From NCBI RefSeq assembly GCF_030445035.2, contig NC_080690.1, positions 32,266,796-32,330,795 on the forward strand: DNA of 64,000 nucleotides, written 5' to 3'. This document shows, piece after piece, positions 21,501-32,723 of this stretch. The first letter of the stretch is position 1, and each line of letters opens with the position of its first letter. The stretch comes from Dasypus novemcinctus. Its lineage: Eukaryota > Chordata > Mammalia > Cingulata > Dasypodidae. The position numbers and the translations under genes are program-made. The notes beneath the pieces were generated by a model. It did not search any database and had not been told where the DNA came from. It saw nothing but the letters and a program-made list of their open reading frames with translations.

Positions 21501-23343
21501 TAGAATATCAGTAAGTCCACTCCAATCCATACTCCATTCCCGCAGCCTGTGGACCTGGGGACCTGGCTCATTCAGCCCATTGCTACTCAGGGGTCAGTGG
21601 GGTCTGGTGGCAGCACCCTATGCAGATGTCGGGCGTCATGAATTCCAGACATGGGTCTGCTGCTGGATCCCTGGGACACTCTGGGCAAACCCAGGGCTGC
21701 AGATGTCCTGTCTGCCCAGCCATGGGATCCACCTGTTCCCAGCTTGTCTGTTCAGCACGCCACCTTAAAAGCCCTTGCCTCTTTCTTGGAGCAACGGGGC
21801 CATGCCTGCTCAGCAGTGCGCTCAGAGGGACCCTGGGGTGCAGCCACCACTGAGTCTCCATCCTATGCTGCCCCTGTAACTCTGAGGCATTCATGCAGCC
21901 CCAGGGGTGCTTGTTGTTTGCTGGCCACCCCCGGAGAGGGGTTGAGGGCAGATGCCAGGCCTCGGTGGTTGTGGAGTGAGGGGGCAGAAGTGGAGTATCT
22001 AGAGGAGGGAAGAGACCTTTCTCCATCTACTGCCACCACCTTTTAGAACATGGGAGCCTGGGGGAGGTGGATCCTGCGGGAGGGAACCCACACAAGCTCC
22101 CTGGGCCACCTCTTCTCTTCCAGGACTGTGCCTCATTCAGGCCAAACTCTCTGAGATGCAGGAAGTCAAGCCCGCCAGGTAAGGCAGGGCCATGGGTGCC
22201 TCTGGGAGGTGGTGGATTGGGAAGGGGCTTTAGGAAGACTTTAAAATAGGTAGGATCAAGAGACTTGGGCGCTCTTAAAAAAACATTTATAAATTTTTAA
22301 AAAATTACAGTTGTAGCAGCTCAAACACACTGAAGTACTTTAGAGAAAGCAGTGAAAGGCCCACTTCTCCCACAACCCCACTGCCCCCTACATCCTTCTC
22401 CAGAGACAGCCACTTGCTCTCTTTCACGAACCTTATGTCTTGGAGGGCATCCCATGTCAGCACAGATGCCTTTTTTTCATGTGTGAAGGTGTCCTGAATG
22501 TGACCATTCTTGTATACATGTATCTGGGTACATGTGTTCAAGGATTTGGGTAGGGTCGATTCCTAGAAGGACATTGCTGGGTCACAGGACATGCTCATTG
22601 TTTCCTCCCTCCAGCAGCGGTGAGTGGGCAGCTCTGGCCCCCTCCTCCCAGCTGCACTGTGTCTCCGACATTTTTGTTAGTCTGATGGGTGAAAAACAGT
22701 TCATTGTGATTTTAATTTACTCATTTCCCTGAATAGTAGAGTTCAGAACAGATTGCATGCTTTGGAAAAAAAACAAAAAAGAGAAAACTTTATACACAAG
22801 TAATACTTGTTCATTAGAGAAAACTTAGAAAATACAGAAAAATCTGAAAAAGAAAATAAAACTCACCCTTAAATCCAGGACCCAGTTATAACCCTCTTAC
22901 TATTGTTGACACATATATTTACAGATGCCTGTGCTTTTCTTTCTCTTATTTAATGATCACATTCCAAGTACCCTGATTTTTACTCACCATCTTTCCCGAC
23001 CTGCATTCCAATCCTGGTCCTGCCCTTGGCTTGCTGTGACCAGTTAATCCCCTTAGGCCTGGGCTCCTTACCTGTGGACTAGGACTAATATACCTGGCCC
23101 CAGGTGGCAAAGTCCTTGGGAAGGGAGGGAGTACTCTCCAACCAGGAGGCACTGGCAGAAGTAATTGCTGTAATTAACTGATGTATCAGAGTCGTGGGAC
23201 GGAATAATTGACCAGGCCCCTCTCGCCCTCCACCCCACAGCTGGTGGGCACTGGTCACTTACGGAGTCCTCTTGGTCACCCTGGGAGCTTTCATCTTCGG
23301 ACAGACCACAGCCAATGCCATCTTTGTGGATCTCTTGGCCTGA
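15296..23343 (+). CDS. SLC38A7: SLC38A7 (SNAT7), lysosomal glutamine/asparagine transporter; ten coding exons
   Basis: Sodium-coupled neutral amino acid transporter 7 of the AAAP/SLC38 family. Known role: it exports glutamine and asparagine from lysosomes. Coding parts: 15296-15566, 16195-16393, 16590-16734, 17531-17629, 18259-18316, 18520-18634, 19925-20072, 20620-20819, 22124-22178 and 23241-23343. All introns are GT-AG and phases agree from exon to exon. The product would be 463 residues (human about 462) once one surplus base in exon 2 is discounted. Eleven hydrophobic segments are visible, from [20 protein letters not shown] in exon 2 to [20 protein letters not shown] in exon 11. The start MAQLSIN equals the mammalian N-terminus and sits in GGCCATGGC. 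The N-terminal LLQSPCVD stretch is conserved. The surplus base in a nine-C run is the only disabling feature and is probably an assembly error. The exon 4 donor, GTTTGG, is weak. Confidence 0.97.
16195..16393 (+). CDS. SLC38A7: SLC38A7 exon 3
   Basis: Acceptor CTGCCTGCAG, donor A|GTGAGG. Encodes [20 protein letters not shown] and the next hydrophobic segment up to IIIGDQQDK. The open frame continues into both flanking introns by chance. Confidence 0.96.
16590..16734 (+). CDS. SLC38A7: SLC38A7 exon 4
   Basis: Acceptor CCCTGTGCAG, donor AG|GTTTGG (poor match after GT). Encodes [11 protein letters not shown], an extracellular/luminal loop with [12 protein letters not shown], then a hydrophobic segment ending [11 protein letters not shown]. 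Confidence 0.95.
17531..17629 (+). CDS. SLC38A7: SLC38A7 exon 5
   Basis: Acceptor CTTCCTGGCAG, donor AG|GTGGGT. Encodes [20 protein letters not shown] and a short loop to ILT. Confidence 0.95.
18259..18316 (+). CDS. SLC38A7: SLC38A7 exon 6
   Basis: A 58-base exon between TTGTCCACAG and CAG|GTGCCA. Encodes [20 protein letters not shown], identical in layout to human. Confidence 0.95.
18520..18634 (+). CDS. SLC38A7: SLC38A7 exon 7
   Basis: Acceptor CACCCTGACAG, donor ACAG|GTGAGT. Encodes [20 protein letters not shown] and the hydrophobic [16 protein letters not shown]. Confidence 0.96.
18870..19110 (+). mobile_element. L2 LINE 3' fragment in SLC38A7 intron 7
   Basis: CCTGCCCTCATGGAATTTACC, a worn GGGGAGACAGTCAC and AAGTAAATAATACA follow the L2 3' end order. 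More L2-like sequence (GAAGGCTTCTCTGAGGAG) at about 19636 may be the same insertion. Confidence 0.6.
19925..20072 (+). CDS. SLC38A7: SLC38A7 exon 8
   Basis: Acceptor TTCACCCACAG, donor GGGCG|GTGAGC. Encodes [20 protein letters not shown] and a hydrophobic segment ending [10 protein letters not shown]. Confidence 0.96.
20620..20819 (+). CDS. SLC38A7: SLC38A7 exon 9
   Basis: Acceptor CTGTGAGCAG, donor CCCAG|GTGCAG. Encodes the basic RERRRRVLQ loop and two hydrophobic segments through [18 protein letters not shown] to FVFPG. Confidence 0.96.
20935..21065 (-). mobile_element. MIR SINE in SLC38A7 intron 9
   Basis: CCATTTTACAGATGAAGAGA followed by ACACAGCTAGTAAGTAACCAG is a reverse-strand MIR. 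Confidence 0.65.
21195..21545 (-). mobile_element. L1 LINE 3' end in SLC38A7 intron 9
   Basis: Reverse strand: a T-rich start, then GGTTCCCATATACCCCCACC and CCCCACTCCTCCCACATCAA, matching the L1 tails at 8.9 and 44.9 kb. Confidence 0.65.
22124..22178 (+). CDS. SLC38A7: SLC38A7 exon 10
   Basis: A 55-base exon between CTTCTCTTCCAG and AG|GTAAGG. Encodes [17 protein letters not shown], matching the human segment with one or two changes. Confidence 0.95.
22285..22950 (-). mobile_element. Old L1 LINE 3' UTR fragments in SLC38A7 intron 10
   Basis: Phrases such as ATTCCTAGAAGGACATTGCTGG and an A-rich TTGTTCATTAGAGAAAACTT stretch are typical of reverse-strand L1M sequence. Borders are rough. Confidence 0.5.
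23241..23343 (+). CDS. SLC38A7: SLC38A7 exon 11, coding end
   Basis: Acceptor CCACCCCACAG. Encodes the last membrane segment and ends in [10 protein letters not shown], then TGA at 23341-23343, the same C-terminus as human. Confidence 0.96.
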
Positions 23344-25288
23344 CCACTGGCTCCCAGGGAAGACACGGCCTTCACCGTTGGACCCAGGAACCCATCTCTT
23401 ACACATGTGGGGCCACCCCAAGTCTGGCATCCTTCCTGACCTCGTGGAGGGACGTCTGGGCTTCGTTTTCCAGGGACAGTTCTGAGTGAAATCAGCCCAC
23501 GCCTCTGGATGGCTCCTGCCCAGCCCCCTTCCTGCTCCCCAGCCCTGGCAGTGCCATGGATGGTGGGAGGAGGTGGTGCATCACAGAAGAACCTCGCCCT
23601 CCCCGAACTCTCGGCTCCCCATTCCTGGAACCCATGGGTGAAGAGGGTCAGGAGGCCTTGGAAGAAAGGACCCACTGGAGAAAGACCATGGGCAAACAGC
23701 CAGTGGTCCTCCAGAGCAGCCTGCGCTGAGTAGGGGCTGTGCGCAGTACCGCGGGCTCAGGGTCTTGCTCCTGCCCACAAGCAGCCACAGCCCGTGGGGG
23801 CTTCTTCTGGAACCTGGCAGCTCCTGAAGGTAGCACAGGAGTCAGACAGGTGAGCGGAGGCGGGTAGGTTCAGGCCCCGTCCGCTCCCTGCTGGGCCCGC
23901 AGCGAGTCTGGTGGCCTCTTGCCCGTGGCCAGCCGACATCTCCCGGCCTTTTCGGGGCTCCACCCTGTCTCGCTCCCCAAACTGGGGGTCCAGGCTGGGC
24001 ATCCGTCTCTCCTCCATCCCCAGGACGTCACCAAGTCTCATGTTTACAAACAGTGCCATCCCTGCTCTCTGAAGCCAGGGGCCGGCCATGCCACGGTGCT
24101 GGAAGTACTCCACTAGCGTCTCCCTCCAATTCCACACGGTCCCCTCTTCATCGGCACGAGGGTGGATGGCTAGAGAAATCCAGGAGCCTCTCAGGCTTTC
24201 CACGTGGCTGGGCTGCCCAGGATCAAGATGAACCTCTGACTTCATCTCTTTTAGTGATTGCTTCTCCCCCTCCCCTCCCCCCAGCCACCCCCAGCATGAT
24301 GGCATAGTGAGAAAGAGGTCACCGACCATTGCTGGGCGACCCCAGCCTGGTCGCTCCAGCCTGGAAGTGTCCCTTCCAGTCTGGGTCTTGTCTGTTCTAC
24401 CGCCACTGCCCCCTGCATTGTTCGTTCCCCGCCCCCCCCCCCCGCCCCCAGCCCATTTCTCTGTTTAGCTCAGTCTCTGGGGAGGGTGCCAGACCCCCCT
24501 CCCCGTCAGCGTCTTTGGCACCACCTGTGCCGCAGGCCCCGCTTCGGCGGCCTTTTTGTCAGTTGAGGTCACCCTGCTTCTTCCTGCAGGCAGGTAAGGA
24601 GGGACGCTGTTCTCACCCTCCATCTCCCCGTCCTGGCCACCTTGGCCTCTGAGCTGACCCCACTCACCCTGGCCCATTCCAGGCACCCAGCCAGGCTTCT
24701 TCCCCCGTCTGGAACGCCCAGCATTTCCTTGGCCCTCCTGCCCAGAACCTCTGTCCTGGGGATGAGAAGGACATTCCCCCACGCAGGGCCCCACACTCAG
24801 GGCATCTGCTCTAAGAAGCAGAGGCTGGTTGGAGGTGGCCCGGGCTCTGCTCGGGCCCCAGACAGGGTGAGGCGTCTTTCCTCACGTGCCCTCTGGGTGC
24901 CTGTCCTCCCAGCCCCTGAGCCAGCCCCACTCCTGCTCCTTTCCCTCAGCTTCCGGCATAGGACAAGCCCCGTGGGCACCCGTTCCTGACGAGGTTGTGT
25001 GCATCCATCTGGGAACCGATGGCCTGGCTGTCTGGGCTGCACAGCCACCAAGTGCTGCATTTCGGGAGAGGAGGGACAGCAGGGGGCTGGAAGGGGGTTC
25101 ATTGCACAGGGTGGGACCCGTCAGGAGGGGAAGCCAGACCCTGGCCTCCTGGCCTCCTGACCCCACTTCAGGAATCCTCATCATCTCCTCCCCACCCTCC
25201 CTACCCGGGTATTTTACTGTGTTCTTTTTTTTTTACTGGCGCACACTTGGAGCAGGGAGCATTGTTAATAAAAGGGGACTTCGTGCTG
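23344..25288 (+). other. SLC38A7: SLC38A7 3' UTR
   Basis: About 1.9 kb of repeat-free, GC-rich sequence from the TGA to a poly(A) signal. It includes a C-rich run at about 24428-24450. No other gene is seen in it. Confidence 0.75.
25267..25272 (+). terminator. SLC38A7: Poly(A) signal of SLC38A7
   Basis: AATAAA, with a GT-rich TGTGTCTGGTGCTGGGG about 30 bases downstream. Cleavage is expected at about 25285-25290. Confidence 0.8.
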
Positions 25289-25449
25289 AGCTACCTGGCC
25301 TGTGTCTGGTGCTGGGGCAGAGCCTGGGCCACTGGCAGGAAGGGCTGGGGTGGGAGCAGGGGCACCAGGTAAGGCCTTTTGGCTTCACCTCCTGTGGCGC
25401 CTATCTCAGATGGGCAGCGCCACACTCCCTGTACCAAGACAATCTTGCC

Positions 25450-25820
25450 AGTGGTTTTTTTTTTTTAAGATTTTATTCATTCATTCATTCATTCGTTTGT
25501 TTGTTTCCCATTTTTGAGCTCGCTGTCTGTTTTATGCTCTCTGTGTCTGCTTGTCTTCTTTTAGGAGGAACTAGGAACTGAACCCAGGACCTCCCATGTA
25601 AGAGGGAGGTGCCCAGTCGCTTGAACCACATCCTTTCCCTGCTTGTTGTGTCTTGTTCTCTTTCCTTGTTGTGTCATCTTTTTGCACCAACTTGCTGTGC
25701 CAGCTGGTCACATCAGCTCACTGTCTTGCTCATCTCCTTTAGGAGGCCCCGGGAACCGAACCCAAGTCCTCCCATGTGGTAGGCGGATGCCCGACTGCTT
25801 GAGCCATATCCGCTTCCCTG
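25450..25820 (-). mobile_element. DAS-SINE, dimer type
   Basis: Reverse strand, with two tRNA-like heads (GAACCCAGGACCTCCC at about 25580 and GAACCCAAGTCCTCCC at about 25760). The target-site duplication TGCCAGT flanks it (about 25446 and 25819). Confidence 0.82.
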
Positions 25821-25829
25821 CCAGTATTT

Positions 25830-26180
25830 CTTGACACCTCCCTCTCCTCCACATCCTGTCAGCAGCTTCCAGAGTCCCAGCCCTTCCCCACTGACTTGGG
25901 AATTTGTCTTAGTCTCCAGGCCCACTGCCTCTGCCTTGGCTCAGGCCTTCACCACTTCTCCCCTGTGCCTCAGGTCTCCCCCGTGCCTCAGGTCCTTCCC
26001 TGGCCTCCAGTCAAGGAGTAAGCTTCAAACTCTGAGCACCCACCCCTCCATCTTTTTAGATGGAGCAGGCACTGACCATCCTGGCTGTGGAGCCAGTCAC
26101 TGTGCACAGCCGCTGGCCAGAAGATAATCCTCAAAAGAAGCCAGCTCCACTCTGTCTAGTGGGGAGGACTGCGAATGGAT
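25830..26180. other. Intergenic, no gene seen
   Basis: Unique GC-rich sequence with short repeated phrases (CCCGTGCCTCAGGTC). No exon signals of a known family. Confidence 0.4.
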
Positions 26181-26400
26181 AAGTGCTAGGAAGGGAAAAT
26201 ATGGCTTGTTATGTTTGGGGACCCAGAACTTTTCTAGGAAGGCTTCCTGGAGGAAGTGATGTTTGAGCTAAGCCCTGAGTGATGACTAGGAATTAAATAA
26301 GAGGGATGGGGAGACCTTTCCAGGCAGAAAGACCTGCATATGCAAAGGAAAATGACTTGTTTGAGGAGCTAAGAAGTTGATGTAGCTGAAAAGTCACCTG
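26180..26400 (+). mobile_element. L2 LINE 3' fragment
   Basis: GGAAGGCTTCCTGGAGGAAG, TTTGAGCTAAGCCCTGAGTG and GGCAGAAAGACCTGC match the L2 3' end. Confidence 0.65.
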
Positions 26401-26934
26401 GATGTGGGAGAGCAGAATCCCGGAGAGTTTTCAGTGACTTCCCTTGGCCCTTAAGGTAAAGTCTAAACCAGCTCGTCTCCTGCCATGCTCCCCATGCCTG
26501 CTCCAGCCATACGCAAAGGACTTGCTTTCCAAGGAGGAAAGACTTCAGGAGGGCTGAGACAGCTTTGGGCCACAGCCTGCCAACGGGCTCAAGAGCCAGA
26601 GATGGGGTTTCACTTTGTCCCAGTGAACAGGCTCTTGGGGAAACTTGTTCGCCGGAGCAGCAGAGGGAAGGAAAGATTATGTCTGCGCCAAAAGCAAGCT
26701 CCAGTGCAAACAACCAGATTCCTCCATTCCACTCAAGATCCCCATCTTAATGCTCAACATACTTGGAAGTACTTAATCAGTGTAACTCCAGGGGAGCGGG
26801 GTCCTGTTTCCCTTCTTTCCTAACACGCTTCCTCTCTGCTCTGGTCATACTCCAAGGAGGATCAGGATCCCTGTGTGCCCAGCACACAGCAAGTATGTGC
26901 TCCATAGTCGTTGACCAAATGAGTGAATAGCAGC

Positions 26935-27070
26935 TAACAGTTGTTCTTCCATTGTGCCAGCACTTTACCTATGTTGAGTTGGAGACATCAACTCAGTGAA
27001 GAAACGGGACTGAGATGACGTACTTTGCCCAGGGTCACACAGGTACCACAGTTGGAGCCAGGCAGCCCTC
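26935..27070 (-). mobile_element. MIR SINE
   Basis: GCCCAGGGTCACACAGGTAC preceded by GAAGAAACGGGACTGAG is a reverse-strand MIR. Confidence 0.65.
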
Positions 27071-27343
27071 ATATACCAGGCATGCAGAAACAACCGAGCA
27101 GAGGTCTCTTCCTGCGCCAGCCTGATGACTTCTGGGAGCCCACACCTCCATGCTCGCCCCAGCATTGGGTGTTGGAATCCTTGGAACATTCTTCCCACCA
27201 ACCCACAACACTTGATGGGATGCCTGCTGGCCAGTGGCAAGCTCCGGGCCTCTGCTTTTCCTATCTCTAAAATGGACATGACAATCACTGCCTTTACTTA
27301 CCTCACAGATTAAGGGGGAACCAATGTAAAGAAATTACTTGAG

Positions 27344-27490
27344 GGAGCAGAGGTGGCTCAAGCAATCAGGTGCCTCCCTCCCACATGGAGGTCCGAGGTT
27401 CAGGTCCCAGTGCCTCCTACAGAAAAGGAAGACGAACAGACACAGCAAGTGCAAACAGCGAGGAGGTGGGGAGAAATAAAACTTGAAAAA
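27344..27490 (+). mobile_element. Short DAS-SINE
   Basis: Head GGAGCAGAGGTGGCTCAAGC, B-box GGTTCAGGTCCC, then a 60-base body and GAGAAATAAAACTTG tail. About 140 bases, lacking the long GC-rich body. Confidence 0.8.
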
Positions 27491-27650
27491 TAAGCTGACA
27501 GACCATGTTTACAAAAGAAATGTGAAAACTCAAGATTCTCCTCAGGAAGATAGAGGCTGGGGTTTCCCCACTATCTCCTGGGAGTCAGGGTGCTTTCCAA
27601 ACTTTAGTGTGCATACAGATCACCTGGGACTCTTCTTCAAATACAAATGG

Positions 27651-28067
27651 AGGGATGCGGACGTGGCTCCACTGATGGAGCGTCTGCCCACCATATGGAG
27701 GGTCCAAGGTTCTGTACCCAGGGCCTCCTGGCTTATGTGGTAAGCTGGTCCACACGCAGTGCTGCCACGTGCTAGGAGTGCCGTGCCACACAGGGGTGTC
27801 CCCACGTAGGGGTGCCCCATGTGCAAGGAGTGTGCCCCGCAAGGAGAGCCTCCCTGCGTGAAAAAAAGCGCAGCCTGCCCAGGAGTGGTACCGCACACAC
27901 AGAGAACTGATGCAGCAAGATGACGCAACAAAAAGAGACATAGATTCCCAGTGCAGCCTGATAAAGCAAGCGGATGCAGAAGAACACACAGCGAATGGAC
28001 ACAGAGCAGACAATGGGGGGGGGGGGGCGGGGAGAGGAGAGAAATAAATAACAAATCTTTTAAAAAA
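27651..28067 (+). mobile_element. DAS-SINE, full length
   Basis: Head GATGCGGACGTGGCTCCACTG, body GTGCCGTGCCACACAGGGG, G run at 28014-28027 and AAATAAATAACAAATC tail. ACAAAT repeats on both sides. Confidence 0.88.
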
Positions 28068-28179
28068 CAAATAGAAATTGATTCCGTATGTCTGGGGTGG
28101 GGCCTGAAGTCTGCACTTCTGACAAGCTCCCGGTGATGCCCGTGCTCTGTCCGAGGACCACAGTTTGAGCAGTGAGGTG

Positions 28180-28330
28180 GATAGAACCAAAGGCTTTGGC
28201 CTCAGACAGACCTGGGTTTGAATCCTGGCAATGCCTCTCATGCTGTGGGAAGTCAGGTGAGTCAATTCACGTCTCTGAACCTCATTTCCTCTACTGTAAA
28301 GTAGGGGTGAAGTTGCCCACCTTGTAGATG
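28180..28330 (+). mobile_element. MIR SINE
   Basis: GACAGACCTGGGTTTGAATCC and CTCTGAACCTCATTTCCTC are MIR core and 3' part. Confidence 0.8.
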
Positions 28331-28499
28331 TAGATATTACGACTCCAAGGACAAATGGCATCATCTGTGTGGAGTGCCCGGCAGAGCGCGGGCACTGGGT
28401 TCGCCGTTTCACTGAACTGGAAGAGGATGGAGGGTGCGGCTGCAGTTTCCTCCTGTGGTCACTAGAGGTCACCTCCACACAATTTCTGCACATGAAGAT

Positions 28500-29640
28500 G
28501 GAAAGGCTGCGGGGACCTTAGAGGAGACAGCCCACCCACCCGCAGCCTGGTGCTGCTCCGGTACACCTGAGTGACACCCCTTAACTGGAGCAGGGCCACC
28601 TCTATATCATGGCCTCAGTCTGGTGGGGAGATCCAATCAAATAATCACAGAAACTGGTTGTGTAAGTAAATGTGTTTAAATGTAGAGCTAGATATTAGAA
28701 ATCCAGACTTGGCGATAAATCACTGCTGTGATACAGTTTTGGTAGATTTCAGTAGGTGTGGAAGGAGGTCAGGGACTTGGAATCAGGGAGAAAACAGATA
28801 CCTTGTCTTCCGAACGCTTTGAGTTCCCTGCGACAAATACATACAAAATTCAACTGTTGATAATTGCCCATTAAAAAGGAAATTGATGCATTAATTAAGG
28901 GAATGCTACCATCTGTAACAGTTTGAAATCCAGTCTCCAAGCTGAGACCACATTCTTCTTTAACTTTCTTCCCCTACACTCTTCTGCTTTCCTCCCTTCC
29001 TCAAGAAATAAATTTCACAAGAATCCCCATCTCAGGTTGCACTTCTAGGGATAACGCCTAAGTCCCCTCCCTTCCCCTACTCCAGACTCACGCTAGGAAA
29101 TGAGAGGTTTGTTCCCTGGAGAAACTGGACGGGAAGGCTCCTGACTCAGGGACCAGTAGTTTGGTGGGAGGTGAGGGAGAGGCGAGGGGCTGAAAACGGG
29201 AGTTACGTGGAATCTCCATCTTGAGGTTGATGGGACTTAAGTCTCTCCTCTGCCTGATCCCGAAAAGCTGACAGCCAGGTTTATGTATGCTCAGTGGAAG
29301 ATAGGAGGATCCATTTCAGGAAAAGCTGAATGACACCAGAGGAAAGACCTACAGGTAGTGCAGTGTGAAGGCTAGGTCCCTGCCTCCCACCCTGCTGTAA
29401 TGGCTTCAGCCGACAGCCAAGCTGCAGCCAAGCACACCGTTAGCTTTTTAATGCCTGGCCCTTGGATATGAATGAGCAACCGGGGATCCCCAGAGAGATT
29501 TGAGAAGAGCTTCCAACGCGTAAGACAAGAGGCCTCCCCATCAAAAAAGACAACCCAAAAAAGGGAACTTGGAGCAAAAGGAAACTTAAAATACTAGGGT
29601 TTTGTTTTTCTTTTTCCTTTTTTTTTGGCCTAATGAAAAT
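28500..29640. other. Intergenic, no gene seen
   Basis: Mostly unique sequence. No exon, RNA gene or young repeat is recognised. Confidence 0.4.
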
Positions 29641-29645
29641 GCTTT

Positions 29646-30048
29646 ACGGCAAGTGGACTTGGCTAAACTGATAGAGCGTCCACTTACCATGTATGAGGTC
29701 CAGGGTTCAAACCCAGAGCCTCTTGGCCCGTGTGGTGAGCTGACCCATGCACAGTGCTGATGCATGCAAGGAGTGCCGTGCAATGCAGGGGTGTCCCCCA
29801 TGTAGGAAGAGTGTGCCCCATAAGGAGAGCCGCCCCACACAAAAAAAGTGCAGCCTGCCCAGGAGTGGCGCTGCACATACACAGCTGACGTAGCAAGGTG
29901 ATGCAACAAAAAGAGACACAGATTCCTGGTGCCACTGATTAGAATGCAGGCAGACACAGAAGAACACACAGTGAATGGACAGAGAAAGCAGGCAACGGGG
30001 GGGCAGGGAAGGGGAGAGAAATAACTAATAAATCTTTTTTTAAAAAAA
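29646..30048 (+). mobile_element. DAS-SINE, full length
   Basis: Head GGCAAGTGGACTTGGCTAAAC, B-box GGTTCAAACCC, typical body, G run at 29998-30004, and AAATAACTAATAAATC tail with poly(A). Confidence 0.87.
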
Positions 30049-31180
30049 AATACTTCAGTAATAATTGAAGTGATAAATGTACAACTCTGCGATTATATCA
30101 AATGCCACTGATCATAACACTTTAGATGAAGTGTATGGTTTGTGAGTATGTTTCAATAAAATTGATAGAAAATAATTTCAGAAATACCAATAATTAATAA
30201 TCTCTGAGAAATAAGGAAAATACTATATTAAACAAGAAAAGGATGCTTTGAAAAATAAAAATTTAAAGTATAATGGCCAAATTTTTAAAAAAATTTTAAG
30301 AAGAGTTGAAGATAGTTAAGAAAATCATCCAGAAATCAAAACAATAATAACAACAAAAGAGACAGGAAAGATAAGAAAATTAGAATTTCATCCAAAATTC
30401 AACATCCAACAGAAGATCCAAGAATAGAGAACAGAGAAAATGGGAAGCTGAAGGTGGAGGGGTGGGAAATCAAATAATTAAAATTTTCTAGAACTGAAAG
30501 ACATAAATCTCCACATTTGAGTCAGTAAATTTGAATTTTCAGAGCTCCACTCATTCTCATGAAATTTTACAGCACTGGAAATAAAGAGAAACTCTTTAAA
30601 AGTTTTCTGAGCTTGGGTATTGGGGTGGTGATTGCTTTTGGACCACTGCAACCTAGGATTCAGTACCCAACTAAAATTTCAATCAATTGTGGGGCTAAAA
30701 TAAATGATTCCAGAAAAGCAAAAAAAATTGCATCCACTGCAACCTTTCTTAGAAAGTCACTGAAGGATATGCTTCAGCAAAACAGAACTGTAAATCAAAA
30801 AAGATGAAGGCAAAGCATCCAAGGAAACAAGGTATCAGCCACAGAATGACCAAGGTTGTTCCAGAATGGCAGCTGAGCAGCTGGCCATGGTGGCCAGTTA
30901 CGTTGGAGCAGATGGAGAGCTGTAGAACGAGAAACAATAAAACTAAGAGGTTATCTGATATGCCTAAGTATTTGGAATAACTGATAGACTTGTTGGAGCA
31001 TTTGGGTAAGTACATAGATAACAAGCAAATGGAAAAGTATGGCAATTATTAACTATAGGAAAAACAAAAAAGGAAAGGTAATCATAGTAAACTACTTAGA
31101 ACTGCAGTGAACAATATTTACATCGTCCTAATAATGTCTATACTGATTATTTAACCCCAAAAGTGATATTGTCATATAAT
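30049..31180 (+). mobile_element. Old L1/HAL1 LINE fragments
   Basis: 30050-30185 resembles an L1 3' end (TTTCAATAAAATTGATAG). 30280-30620 has ATTTTCTAGAACTGAAAGACA and CATGAAATTTTACAGCACTGG, known from HAL1/L1 ORF1 regions. The rest is A-rich and worn. No open frame is meaningful. Confidence 0.5.
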
Positions 31181-31499
31181 CTCATGGGGAAAAAAGTGGG
31201 AGGAAGGGACTTCAGGGTGCAGGTATGAAAAAGCTAAATCATTATTCAATTATTAGTGCTTTTAATTTTTAAATCAAGAAATAACATTATAGGCACATTG
31301 TTTTAAAAATATTGAGATAAATGCCAAAAGAAACAGCTTAAAATAAATGAATCAGGGAAATATGTCTAGAAAGAAGTGGGCAGAGTTCTATCAAGATTTG
31401 ATATGAACTTTTTAGTACCATTTTATTTTTAAAACTAGATCCATAACTAACTTGATTTTTAAGAAAAATAATTTTTTTAAAAATGAGAGGCAAAAATTG

Positions 31500-31610
31500 A
31501 ATGTCTACTCTAGGCCATATTTCAATCCCAGCTTTGTTACTTATTATGAGACCTTAGACAAGTTATTGAAACTCTTTGGGCCTGATTTCCTCATCCATGT
31601 GTTATAAAAT
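31500..31610 (+). mobile_element. MIR SINE
   Basis: TTTCAATCCCAGCTTTGTTAC and GACCTTAGACAAGTTATTGA match the MIR core and CORE-SINE part. Confidence 0.7.
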
Positions 31611-31639
31611 TTGTTATAGCAGAGACTGCCTGGCCCCCT

Positions 31640-32075
31640 TCCTCATTCTTCAGTAGTAGTAGAACTCCAGGTTTTTTACTGGGCTCATGGCCCCAGTAAT
31701 AAGTCTTACATTCACCAGCTCTCCTAGGGGATAAGTATAGCCATGTGGCTAAGTTCTAGCCAATAAAATGGAAACACAAGCATCTTGCGGCAATTTTGGA
31801 AAACTGTCCTTAAAAAACATCTGACGTTGCTTGTCATTGTCTTTCCTCCATTCTGCTGCCTGGAATACAGATGTGATAGCTGGAGTTGCAGCCACTGTCT
31901 TGAACCATGAGAGTAAGGCCACGCTAAGGGATAACAGACAAAGTCTGGGTTCCTAAAGTTGCCTTAACAACAAAAAACACCTACCTTTCTCTCCAGAGAG
32001 AGAACTATATTTCCATCTTGTTTAAGCCACTGTTATTTTTGGTGTCTGTTATTGACAAATGGACTCTAATCTTCC
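31640..32075. mobile_element. Old interspersed repeat, family not certain
   Basis: CTTGAACCATGAGAGTAAGG and TCTTGTTTAAGCCACTGTTAT are phrases seen in old mammalian repeats. I cannot name the family. Confidence 0.35.
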
Positions 32076-32131
32076 AGGCCTTTGTAAGGAGTAGATAATA
32101 TATGCAAAATGCCCAGCACATAGTAGGTATT

Positions 32132-32573
32132 TGTTATAAATTGAATCGTGGCCCCTTAAAGTCCTAACCTCTGGAACCTCAGAATGTGACCTTATTTGGA
32201 AACAGGGTCGTTACAGATGGAATAAGTTAAGATGAGGTCATCCTAGAGTAGGGTGGGCCCCTAATTGAACATGACCGGTGTACTTAAAAGAAGAGAAAAG
32301 ACAGAAGACATCGGGGAGAAGCCTTTGTGACTACAGAGGCGGAGACTGAAATGCTGCAGCCGCAAGCCAAGAAACGCCAAGGACTGCCGGCAAACCACCA
32401 GACACCTAGGAAGAGATAAAGGATTCTCTCCTACGGTTTTCAGAGGGAGCACAGCCCTGCCAACACCTTGATTTTGAACTTCTAGTCTCTAGAACTGAGA
32501 GACAATAAATTTCTGTTGTTTTAAGTCACTTAGTTTGTGGCACTTTGTCATAGCAGCACTAGGAAAACTAACA
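32132..32573 (+). mobile_element. MLT1-type MaLR solo LTR (fossil)
   Basis: Starts TGTTATAAATTGAATCGTGG and ends in CTAACA. It includes CAGAATGTGACCTTATTTGG, AAGCCAAGAAACGCCAAGG and GAGACAATAAATTTCTGTTG, all MLT1 hallmarks in order. Near-matching five-base duplications flank it (GTATT and ATATT). An old mammalian-wide copy. Confidence 0.8.
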
Positions 32574-32723
32574 ATATTCAACGAGTTGATCACTCAATAG
32601 AAAAAATTTTGGACTAAGGTATGGAAAGGAGCAACAACAGAGTATTTAAAAGTTTGGTTTTTGTTATTGATTGTACACCTTGCATGGATTGTATGGTGTC
32701 TGAATCTTTAACAAAAAAACTAA

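Noticed and set aside
27585-28493. A 302-codon reverse-strand open frame
   Set aside because: It runs through a DAS-SINE and a MIR and has no likeness to a protein family.
30559-30807. Small basic open frame of 82 codons
   Set aside because: It lies in a worn L1/HAL1 stretch; chance frame.
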